This document shows positions 26,208-33,921 of a stretch of DNA of 64,000 nt, in pieces. Both the position numbers and the translations under genes were made by a program. The stretch comes from Acidobacteriota bacterium (GTDB taxonomy: Bacteria; Acidobacteriota; Blastocatellia; Pyrinomonadales; Pyrinomonadaceae). The stretch is taken from assembly GCA_003223935.1 (NCBI GenBank), contig QHXQ01000019.1, positions 1 to 64,000 on the forward strand, written 5' to 3'. Below the pieces are notes generated by a model that was given only the letters and a program-made list of their open reading frames with translations, ran no database searches and had not been told where the DNA came from. Positions within the stretch are counted from its first letter, which is position 1. Every line of letters starts with the position of its first letter.

Positions 26208-27986
26208 ATGTCAAGCAAACGCATCGTGCTCTTATTAGCATTGACGTTTCTATTCGTCTCCGCGCCGCTTGCGCCGCTCGTACCGGACGCGAGTGTATCG
26301 CGCACGGCCGGGGCCGCTTCACGTGCGCCGGTGCGTGCGCCGCACGGGATGGTGGTGGCGGCGAATCGCATCGCGACCGAAGTCGGCGTGGATGTGTTGC
26401 AGCGTGGCGGCAACGCCGTTGATGCGGCGATTGCGGTTGGCTTCGCGTTGGCGGTCGTGTATCCATCGGCGGGCAACGTCGGCGGCGGCGGTTTCATGTT
26501 GCTTCGTCTGCGCGATGGCCGCACGACCGCGATTGATTACCGCGAGATGGCGCCGGCCGCTGCGACGCGCAACATCTATTTGGATGAGCAAGGTAATTTG
26601 ATCGAAGGCGAAGGTTCATCAACGCTCGGCTATCGCGCGGCGGGTGTGCCGGGTACAGTTGCGGGCATGGCGCTCGCGCTTAAAAAGTACGGTTCGGGTC
26701 GGCTGACTTGGGCGCAGTTGCTTGAGCCTGCGCGCAGGCTCGCGGCCGGAGGCTTCAAGGTCAGCTATGCGCTGGCCAATTCGCTCGACAGCAAGCGCGA
26801 CACGTTCGGGTTGTACTCGGACAGTCGGCGCATCTTTCTCAACGGCGGTCGGCTTTACAAGGAGGGCGACATCTTTCGTCAGCCTGAGTTGGCTGCGACC
26901 TTCCGGCGTTTGCAAAGCGGCGGCGCACGTGAGTTCTACGAAGGCGAGACCGCGCGTCTGATCGCGGCCGACATGCGCCAACACAACGGCTTGATGACCC
27001 TCGCAGACCTGCGCGGCTATGTCGCGAAAGAGCGCGTGCCTGTGCGGACAACCTATCGCGGCAACGAGATCATCTCGATGCCGCCGCCATCTTCGGGCGG
27101 TGTGATCCTGATCGAAGAGTTGAATATACTCGAAGGCTATGATCTGCGCGCGATGGGTTGGTCATCCGCCAATCGTTATCACGTGATGGCCGAAGCAATG
27201 CGCCGCGCTTACGCCGACCGCGCAGAGTATCTGGGCGACGCGGATTTCGCGAACGTGCCAGTGGCTGGATTGATCGACAAAAGTTATGCGGCGCGGCTGC
27301 GCGGCACGATCAACATGGAGCGCGCTTCGACGAGCGAGAAGGTGCGTGCAGGCCATCCACCCGGCGCGGAGTCGGCCGAGACGACGCACTTCACCGTCGT
27401 TGACCGCGAGGGCAACGTCGTCGCCAATACGTACACGCTCAATAGCTCTTACGGCGGCAAGGTCGTGGCGCATGGCACGGGCTTCCTCTTGAACAACGAG
27501 ATGGACGACTTCGCGGCGAAGCCGGGCACCGCCAATCAATTCGGCTTGGTGCAGGGCGAGCGCAACGCGGTTGCGCCGCGCAAGCGGCCGCTCTCGGCGA
27601 TGACGCCGACGATTGTGTTGCACCCGGACGGCGCGGTCTGGTTCACCGTCGGCTCGCCCGGCGGTTCGACGATCATCAACACGGTGATGCAAGTCATCAC
27701 CAACGTGATTGACTACGACATGAACATGCAGCAGGCGATTGATGCGCCGCGCATACATCATCAATGGCTGCCTGACGAGTTGGACTTCGAGCCTTACGGT
27801 CTCTCGGCCGACACCGAGCGGATTCTCAAAGCGCGCGGGCATCAAGCGTTCGTCCGGCCGAACGCAGGTTGGACGACCGGCGGCGGTTACATGGGCGACG
27901 CGCAAGGCGTGATGATTGAACCGCAGACCAACGCGCGGCTCGGCGCAAGCGACTCGCGGCACGAAGGCGTGGCGCTTGGATATTAA
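26208..27986 (+). CDS. ggt: Gamma-glutamyltranspeptidase
   Basis: 592 residues. A signal peptide (about residues 1-40, hydrophobic LLLALTFLFVSA) sends it to the periplasm. Family motifs are MVVAANRIATEVGVDVL, GGNAVDAAIAVGFAL, NVGGGGFMLLR with the substrate-binding region, and the autoprocessing site just before TTHFTVVDREG, where the threonine becomes the N-terminal nucleophile of the small subunit. The late GSPGGSTIINTV closes the gamma-glutamyl site. It cleaves gamma-glutamyl bonds of glutathione and similar peptides and releases amino acids, in keeping with the neighbouring salvage genes. Confidence 0.94.
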   Translation: MSSKRIVLLLALTFLFVSAPLAPLVPDASVSRTAGAASRAPVRAPHGMVVAANRIATEVGVDVLQRGGNAVDAAIAVGFALAVVYPSAGNVGGGGFMLLRLRDGRTTAIDYREMAPAAATRNIYLDEQGNLIEGEGSSTLGYRAAGVPGTVAGMALALKKYGSGRLTWAQLLEPARRLAAGGFKVSYALANSLDSKRDTFGLYSDSRRIFLNGGRLYKEGDIFRQPELAATFRRLQSGGAREFYEGETARLIAADMRQHNGLMTLADLRGYVAKERVPVRTTYRGNEIISMPPPSSGGVILIEELNILEGYDLRAMGWSSANRYHVMAEAMRRAYADRAEYLGDADFANVPVAGLIDKSYAARLRGTINMERASTSEKVRAGHPPGAESAETTHFTVVDREGNVVANTYTLNSSYGGKVVAHGTGFLLNNEMDDFAAKPGTANQFGLVQGERNAVAPRKRPLSAMTPTIVLHPDGAVWFTVGSPGGSTIINTVMQVITNVIDYDMNMQQAIDAPRIHHQWLPDELDFEPYGLSADTERILKARGHQAFVRPNAGWTTGGGYMGDAQGVMIEPQTNARLGASDSRHEGVALGY

Positions 27987-27993
27987 AGAGCCA

Positions 27994-28014
27994 TGACAGG
28001 TGATAAGTGACAGG
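27994..28014. repeat. Three tandem TGAYARG heptamers (single-arm repeat)
   Basis: TGACAGG, TGATAAG and TGACAGG stand in tandem between ggt and the aminopeptidase gene. No second arm is seen, so this may be a decayed or half copy of the word-repeat palindromes found elsewhere in the window. Confidence 0.6.
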
Positions 28015-28063
28015 ATCATTTCAAGCGAGTCGGCGCGAGCACAATCGGCGCAGTAAAGTTTCG

Positions 28064-29707
28064 ATGAATCTCAAACGAGTGCGGCAATGGGTTGCTTTGC
28101 TCGCGTTGCTATCTTTGATTCACTCGTTCAATGCGCTCACCGTCTGCGCGTCAGGCAACAACAACGCAACTGCGCCGTTGATTCAGGTCACCCCGCCTGA
28201 GCCGGTGTTTAATGATGAGGCGCGGCGGACTGAGTTGGCAGCGCGACGTGCGCATGTGGCAGAGCAGATCGGGCCGAAGTCTGTGCTCGTTTTGTTTAGC
28301 ACAGAGGCGCGCGTCTATACGGGCGATGTGGATTATGAGTACCGGCAGGAGAATAATTTTTATTATCTCACGAACCTGAACAAGGAAGGTGCGACGCTCG
28401 TGCTCATGCCGGGGCACAAGGCGCTGCATGAGATTCTATTCTTGCCGCGCCGCAGACGCGGGATTGAGTACGGCTCAGAGACATGGACGGGTCGGATGTA
28501 CAGCCCGGAAGAGGCGCAAAGCTTATCGGGCATCGCGGAGATTTGGGACGCGCGCGAGTTTGCGCCCTTCATGCGCGCGCTCAAAGCGCAATTCGCTTAT
28601 CAACCGAAACCGGAAAACGTTTTTCTGTCGGCAGTATTCAAGCACGAAGCTGCTTCGTCTGAGCAGTCGGCTAATGTCAACGCCGATTACGAAACGCTCT
28701 TCAGCGCGATGCGCAAGAACGATGCGTCAGTCTATCTCTTGATCCCCGAAGAACAAGACAGCCGCGCATACAAGCAGGAGCAGACGTTCGCCGCGCAACT
28801 CGCGCAGTCTGCGAGCGGGTTCACGGTGCGCAACGCTTGGCCCATCTTCGCTGAGATGCGTGTGCGTAAATCGCCGATGGAATTGCAACTCTTGCAGCAT
28901 GCCGTTGACATCAGCATCGAGGCCCACGAGAGCGCGCAAGCGTCGGCAGCACACGCGCAGTGGGAGTATGAAGTGGCGGCGGAAGTTGATTACACGTTTC
29001 GTCGGCGGCACGCGGATCATTGGGGTTATCCTTTGATCGTCGGGAGTGGTGTGAACGCGACGACGCTGCACTATGAAGAGGCGCAAGGGCCGGTTAAGGC
29101 GGGCGATCTGTTGTTGATGGACGTGGGCGCAGAGTATGGGCACTACACGGCGGACGTGACGCGCACGTTTCCGGTGAACGGGCATTTCAGTCCGGCGCAA
29201 GCAGACATCTACAACATCGTGCTCGCGGCGCAAGAGAAAGCCATGAGCGTCGTCCATCCCGGCGCGACCTTCGCGGACGTACACAACGCTGCGGTCGAAG
29301 TGCTCAAAGATGGATTATTCAAGCTCGGTCTGATCACAGAGCGCAATTCAAGTCAGTACCGGCTCTGGTTCATGCACGGCACGTCGCACTTCCTCGGCAT
29401 GGATGTGCACGATGTGGGCGGGCGCATCCCGCTTGAGCCGAACATGTGCTTCACCATCGAACCCGGCATTTACATCCGCCCGGACGCCCTCGACCTGCTG
29501 CCCGACACACCCGACAATCGCAAGTTCATCATCGCCGTGCGCCCCGCGTTTGAGAAATATAAAGGCAGCGGCGTGCGGATCGAAGACGATATACTGGTAA
29601 CGCCTGCCGGCTATCGCAACATGTCCGGCGCGCTCCCGCGCACAATCCCTGACATCGAAAATTTCCTCGCCCGCGCCGCGCGCGAACTGCACAACGAACC
29701 GCGTTGA
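28064..29707 (+). CDS. Exported Xaa-Pro aminopeptidase (M24B)
   Basis: About 547 residues from ATG 28064. The N-terminus, MNLKRVRQWVALLALLSL, is a signal peptide, so the enzyme acts outside the cytoplasm. The N-terminal creatinase-like domain (about 60-260) precedes the pita-bread domain with the dinuclear metal ligands: LLMDVGAEYGHYTADVTR (two Asp), GTSHFLGMDVHDVG (His), IEPGIYI (Glu) and VRIEDDILVT (Glu). It removes the N-terminal residue from peptides with proline second. The open frame reaches 28007, but that extension would bury the signal peptide. It adjoins ggt, consistent with extracellular peptide use. Confidence 0.92.
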   Translation: MNLKRVRQWVALLALLSLIHSFNALTVCASGNNNATAPLIQVTPPEPVFNDEARRTELAARRAHVAEQIGPKSVLVLFSTEARVYTGDVDYEYRQENNFYYLTNLNKEGATLVLMPGHKALHEILFLPRRRRGIEYGSETWTGRMYSPEEAQSLSGIAEIWDAREFAPFMRALKAQFAYQPKPENVFLSAVFKHEAASSEQSANVNADYETLFSAMRKNDASVYLLIPEEQDSRAYKQEQTFAAQLAQSASGFTVRNAWPIFAEMRVRKSPMELQLLQHAVDISIEAHESAQASAAHAQWEYEVAAEVDYTFRRRHADHWGYPLIVGSGVNATTLHYEEAQGPVKAGDLLLMDVGAEYGHYTADVTRTFPVNGHFSPAQADIYNIVLAAQEKAMSVVHPGATFADVHNAAVEVLKDGLFKLGLITERNSSQYRLWFMHGTSHFLGMDVHDVGGRIPLEPNMCFTIEPGIYIRPDALDLLPDTPDNRKFIIAVRPAFEKYKGSGVRIEDDILVTPAGYRNMSGALPRTIPDIENFLARAARELHNEPR

Positions 29708-29766
29708 AAGGGATGAGGGATGAGTAAGAAGCGGCTCAAGTTGAGCGCTCTTCTTTTCATCCCTTT
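29707..29766. repeat. Inverted repeat of GGGATGA heptamers between convergent genes
   Basis: The left arm has two GGGATGA words followed by TAAGAAGCGGCTCAA; the right arm is the complement with only one word (TTCATCCC). It overlaps the stop codons of both convergent genes and could act as a bidirectional terminator. Confidence 0.65.
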
Positions 29767-31586
29767 TCGGTTACTCGCCACAATTCGATCCGTTCTTCGT
29801 CAAAGCCTTTCAACATCGCTTCGACCGGTTCGATCTGCAAGCCGTTCTCTGGCGCTTCGATCATCACGGTGACTTTGGGATCGTCGCGGACGGCGGTCGA
29901 GATGATGATGTCTTGACCGGAGGAGAGCGGTTCGAGGCGAGCGGCGATGTTGACGTTCGAGCCGAAGTAGTCGAGCCGGCCGTTGAGGTTAACGGCGATG
30001 CAGTGGCCCGTGTGCATACCGACTTTGAGCAGGAAGGGGCGCGTGCCTTCGGGTGGATTGGCGAGTCGGCGTTGCGCTTTGAGCATCGCGCGCAGGGCGG
30101 CGGCGGGGCGACGAAAGACGGCCATAATCGCATCGCCCAATGTCTTGACGAGTGCGCCCTCTTCTTCGTCAACAGTTTCGCGTAGGATGTCGAAGTGGCT
30201 CATCACCGCGCCGAAGGCGGGCGCGTCGCCGATCTCGCGGTAGAGGCGCGTCGAGCCGCGCAGGTCTGTGAAGACGATGGTCATGCTGCCGACTGAAATC
30301 TGTTGGTGCGGGCGCAGCGCCTCGGTGGCGAACAGGTCGCGGAAGATTTGCAGGGCCGTCACCTCTGCCGCCGTCACCGCCTGATCGCTCCAAGCCATGC
30401 GCTCCAAGACGAACAACTGTTCAACGTCGGTCGCGTTCTCATAGTTGAGCGACGGACGCAGACTCAACGTTAGCTCATCGTTGCTCCAACCTTTTTCATC
30501 TGTGCGCAAGTTGATCTCCGGCGCGCCTTCATCTGTGACGAGCAACGCCTGACCGCCGGGTTGTTTGAGCGTGCGCAGGCGATAGCGACCCGGTTCAAGC
30601 GCCAACTGAAGCTCGCGCCGTTCGCCGGGCGCGAGTAGTTGCTGCGCGATGATGTGCGGCGTGACTTGCGGCCCGCCGATGCAGAACTCGCCCACTTCAA
30701 CGAGCCGCACGGCCGAATTGGGCTTGAAGGTCAACTCGACGGAGCGGTCGAAGTTGACGGTGAAATCTATGTTGCACGTGTCGCAGTGGACGTTGTTCTG
30801 TAGGTCTGCGAGCGACGCGCTCGTCTCTTTCGCGCCACGACAGAGTGGGCAGAGCATGTCCCAACGCAGATCGAGTAGTCCCGCGCGCGTGGCCCACAGA
30901 CAAAGCTCAAGCACGGCGCGGCGCGGCGCGCCCCAATAGTCCGCAAGCGTGTAAGGGCGCAGGCGCGTGAGCGTGAGATCGTCGGCCTGTTCGATTGTGG
31001 CGACGAGCCGCGCGACGAGTTCGGGCGGCGAGCCTTGCGCGATCAGCTTCTCGCTCATCTGCACGAGCCGCTTGCGCCCACTCGTCGGAAACCGCGCATC
31101 CGGCGCGGGCGCGCTAATGTGCGGCGCGCCCGTCGCCATCTCATCGTAGCGACGCATGACCGCATCGAACCGGCGCGCGCTGATCTGGCCCACTTGAATC
31201 GGAATTACAACCAGCCCAAGCAGCGATTTGGGCCGCGCCCAGACTTGATAGATGAGATGCGTGCCGCCGTCTGGTTGCGGTTTCAGTTCGGCGGTGACGC
31301 GCATCTCCACGACGGGGCCGCGCGTCAGTCGGCGCACCACGCCGAAGCGAAACGGGCGCACCCACTCGAACGGCTCTTCCACCCATTCGATGGTCAAGCC
31401 AAATCTGCGGAAGCGCAAACGCCGATGCGCGTTCGCAAACGCAGCACTACCTTCTGCGGGCGGCGCGACGACCGGCAGACCGGCGTCACGGTTGAAGCGA
31501 TTCGTGTCCGACAAGAGCGGCCAGAGCGACTCAGGGCTAGAGCGTAGTTGCCACTCCCAACGATAATGAAAGTCTCGATAGCGCAT
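29757..31586 (-). CDS. Adenylate/guanylate cyclase with SRPBCC and DUF5939-like regions
   Basis: 609 residues, soluble. Residues 1-150 look like a START/SRPBCC ligand-binding fold (RDFHYRWEWQLRSSPESLWPLLSDTNRFNRD). A middle region contains a zinc-ribbon-like Cys4 (CPLCRGA then CDTCNID) as in DUF5939 cyclases. The C-terminal class III cyclase domain (about 430-600) has VFTDLRGSTRLY, VKTLGDAIMAVF and DYFGSNVNIAARLE, with both metal aspartates, the lysine, the Asn and the Arg intact. It probably makes a cyclic nucleotide in response to a small hydrophobic ligand bound by the SRPBCC part; the ligand is unknown. It is the last gene of a minus-strand run. Confidence 0.85.
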   Translation of the reverse strand: MRYRDFHYRWEWQLRSSPESLWPLLSDTNRFNRDAGLPVVAPPAEGSAAFANAHRRLRFRRFGLTIEWVEEPFEWVRPFRFGVVRRLTRGPVVEMRVTAELKPQPDGGTHLIYQVWARPKSLLGLVVIPIQVGQISARRFDAVMRRYDEMATGAPHISAPAPDARFPTSGRKRLVQMSEKLIAQGSPPELVARLVATIEQADDLTLTRLRPYTLADYWGAPRRAVLELCLWATRAGLLDLRWDMLCPLCRGAKETSASLADLQNNVHCDTCNIDFTVNFDRSVELTFKPNSAVRLVEVGEFCIGGPQVTPHIIAQQLLAPGERRELQLALEPGRYRLRTLKQPGGQALLVTDEGAPEINLRTDEKGWSNDELTLSLRPSLNYENATDVEQLFVLERMAWSDQAVTAAEVTALQIFRDLFATEALRPHQQISVGSMTIVFTDLRGSTRLYREIGDAPAFGAVMSHFDILRETVDEEEGALVKTLGDAIMAVFRRPAAALRAMLKAQRRLANPPEGTRPFLLKVGMHTGHCIAVNLNGRLDYFGSNVNIAARLEPLSSGQDIIISTAVRDDPKVTVMIEAPENGLQIEPVEAMLKGFDEERIELWRVTEKG

Positions 31587-31710
31587 GTTAGTTGTAACCG
31601 CGAGCAGATACGAATGGACGAGGCGCGGCAGATTGTAGAACAGATCGGCGAGCAGTGAGAATATGAAACCGACGACTGACCAAAAGACGCGTTGGGATAA
31701 GTGCCCATCA

Positions 31711-33921
31711 TCATTCGTAACTCAAAGCGTCAACCGCGTCTTGCCGTGCGGCGCGCAGCGCGGGATAGAGCGCGCCGATGGTGCCGCCGAGCAATCCGAT
31801 CAACAGCGAGACGAGCACCCAGCGCGGCTCGATCTCGACGACCAAGGTGCTCGCGCGCTGCAATGCGAAGCGCGCGCCGAAGGTTAGGATCAACCCGACC
31901 ACAACACCCAATACGCTCACCAGCAGCGCCTCTTGCTCAATCACCCAAGCGATCATCGCGTTCGACATGCCGAGCGCCTTAAGGATGCCGATCTGGCGCG
32001 TGCGCTCGGTTACGGTCGTGTACATCGCCAACAGGATGACGAGCATGCTGATCGCTGCGGCGACCGCGACGATCACATCAATGAAGATGTTCAGAGCCGG
32101 CACGCCCGCCGCATACAACTCCGGCAGGTCGCGCGTGAAGATGATCTGATCGTCGGGGAAGGCTTGATGGATGCGCTCGGCCACTGCGTCTTGCGCGGCC
32201 GGATTTTGCGCGGCGACGAGAATGCTCGCGCAACGATCCTCCGTGCCGACCTGCTCCTGCATCGTGGCGAGTGGAATCTTGATGCGCCCGCCGCCCGGCG
32301 GTTCATAGACGCCGACGATCCGAAACGGCCGCTCGTAAACTTTCACCGTGTCGCCCACGTGTGCGCCCTTGTGTTCCTTCACCCACTCCGTATCAACGAT
32401 GGCCACGTCGCCTGCGGTCAACTTCGAGCCTTCGACGAGATGTATGCCGGACATCGCTGCATATTCATCGTAGTTGATGCCGTCAATGATGTGACTGCCG
32501 AAGCCGCCCTCGGCCGTGTCGGCCATCTGACCAAGCGGCACGGCGGCGCGCACGCCCTCGATGCGCGCGAGTTCAGCGGCGTGGCCGACCGGCATCAGAA
32601 ATCCTTGCGAGTTGAACAGCCCGCGCGTGCCCGGTGCACGCAGCATGATCTCTGCGCCGATGCTCGCCTCGCGCCGCCCGCGTTCGCGCAAGACGCCGTG
32701 CGAGAGTCCAACTGTGAAGACAATCAAAAGCACGCCGATGCCGACGCCGAAGATGCTGACGAGCGTGCGCGCGGGGCGATGCGCGATGTTTGAGAAGACC
32801 AGATTGTCCATAGCTGTTTGCAGGCGCGGATGGCGCGCGATGACGCGGCGCGTCGCCGTGGGCACGGTGCGCGTGGCCAAGATCGCCAGTCCGACGACAG
32901 TCCAGAAGATGATAGCGGCTTTACGCACGAGCGCAAGCGCTAATCCAGTCGCGGCGGCGAAGCCAAGCCGTTTTAGGATGACGACGTTGCCGCTCTCATA
33001 GACGCCAATCGTGCCGGGCACGAAGCCGAAGACGAAGTTGATCACTTTCGTCAACGACTCGATCACGAAAGGCGCAGCCGTCGCCGGTCGAAAGCCGAGC
33101 ATGCGCAAGGTCACGTAAACCTCAAAGACCGATGAGGCGTGCGATAACAGATCAAGCGCGACGATGTTGAAGAACGCGCCGCGCCGGTGGCGATAGAAAT
33201 GATAGAAGTGGCCTTCGACGCGCAGGATGTGCTCGCGTCGTGCGAGCAGCGCGCGCCGTTTGAAGCCTTTCACGATCAGCCACTTGATCAAAGCCGACGC
33301 GGGCATGACGCGCCGGCTCAAGGCGAAGACGACGCCGAACAGAGTCAAGAACGCCGAGACCGCGATAACAAGCAGCGCATAGAAGACCGGCCGCGGGACT
33401 CTGTACGTTGCTAGCATGACGCACGCGCCGCTCAAAATAAAGAGCGCGACTGAAAGGTTGTAGAGCAGATTATCAACAACGAGCGCCTGCGCGGCCGTAA
33501 CGAGCGTCACACGCTTGCGCAACAGTGCCGCTTTCGTCGCTTCGCCGAGTACGGGGCCGGTGAAGGTTAAGAACGAGACAGCCTCGCCGCCGAGTCTTGT
33601 GGTGAACGCTTGCCAGACGTTGAAGTGCCTGTGCTCCGGCGGGACGGCGACGCGCAAGGCGACGGCGCGGATGAGATGGCGCGCGCCGTTGATGGCGAGG
33701 ATGGCGAAGAGACCGAAGCCGATCTGCGCGAGCGCGTCGAAGATCGGTTGCACGCCGACGCGGTTGATGATGTAAACGAGCAGCGCGAGACCGAGCAGGA
33801 AGGCGACGACCTGCAACCAAAAGATCGAGCGGCGCGCGGCGCTCTTGCGCCCAGCCGTGATGGGCACATTCGCTTCGTCCGGCGCGGCTGCTTCTTTGAT
33901 CTGCTCTTCGACCGAGATCAA
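31711..33921 (-). CDS. Fusion of UPF0104/LPG-synthase-type membrane domain with MacB/FtsX permease
   Basis: 736 residues. Residues about 30-360 form a polytopic domain resembling UPF0104 (AglD/HpnL/MprF N-terminal) proteins: GARHLIRAVALRVAV, FTTRLGGEAVSFLTFTGPVLGE and GFVPGTIGVYESGNV. Residues about 375-736 form a complete MacB-type permease: one helix, a periplasmic MacB_PCD domain, then three helices with TERTRQIGILKALGMSN, the cytoplasmic coupling region before the last pair. The TTG start overlaps the stop of the phosphatase gene as TTGA, implying coupling. No cognate ATPase lies nearby. UPF0104 relatives flip or synthesise lipids; FtsX/MacB permeases move lipoproteins or lipids mechanically. 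A lipid-handling role is inferred. Confidence 0.82.
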   Translation of the reverse strand: MISVEEQIKEAAAPDEANVPITAGRKSAARRSIFWLQVVAFLLGLALLVYIINRVGVQPIFDALAQIGFGLFAILAINGARHLIRAVALRVAVPPEHRHFNVWQAFTTRLGGEAVSFLTFTGPVLGEATKAALLRKRVTLVTAAQALVVDNLLYNLSVALFILSGACVMLATYRVPRPVFYALLVIAVSAFLTLFGVVFALSRRVMPASALIKWLIVKGFKRRALLARREHILRVEGHFYHFYRHRRGAFFNIVALDLLSHASSVFEVYVTLRMLGFRPATAAPFVIESLTKVINFVFGFVPGTIGVYESGNVVILKRLGFAAATGLALALVRKAAIIFWTVVGLAILATRTVPTATRRVIARHPRLQTAMDNLVFSNIAHRPARTLVSIFGVGIGVLLIVFTVGLSHGVLRERGRREASIGAEIMLRAPGTRGLFNSQGFLMPVGHAAELARIEGVRAAVPLGQMADTAEGGFGSHIIDGINYDEYAAMSGIHLVEGSKLTAGDVAIVDTEWVKEHKGAHVGDTVKVYERPFRIVGVYEPPGGGRIKIPLATMQEQVGTEDRCASILVAAQNPAAQDAVAERIHQAFPDDQIIFTRDLPELYAAGVPALNIFIDVIVAVAAAISMLVILLAMYTTVTERTRQIGILKALGMSNAMIAWVIEQEALLVSVLGVVVGLILTFGARFALQRASTLVVEIEPRWVLVSLLIGLLGGTIGALYPALRAARQDAVDALSYE

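Noticed and set aside
31711-33921. Chimeric gene caused by a frameshift or assembly error
   Set aside because: The frame is open and unbroken across the junction, codon use is uniform, and both halves are complete domains with sensible topology.
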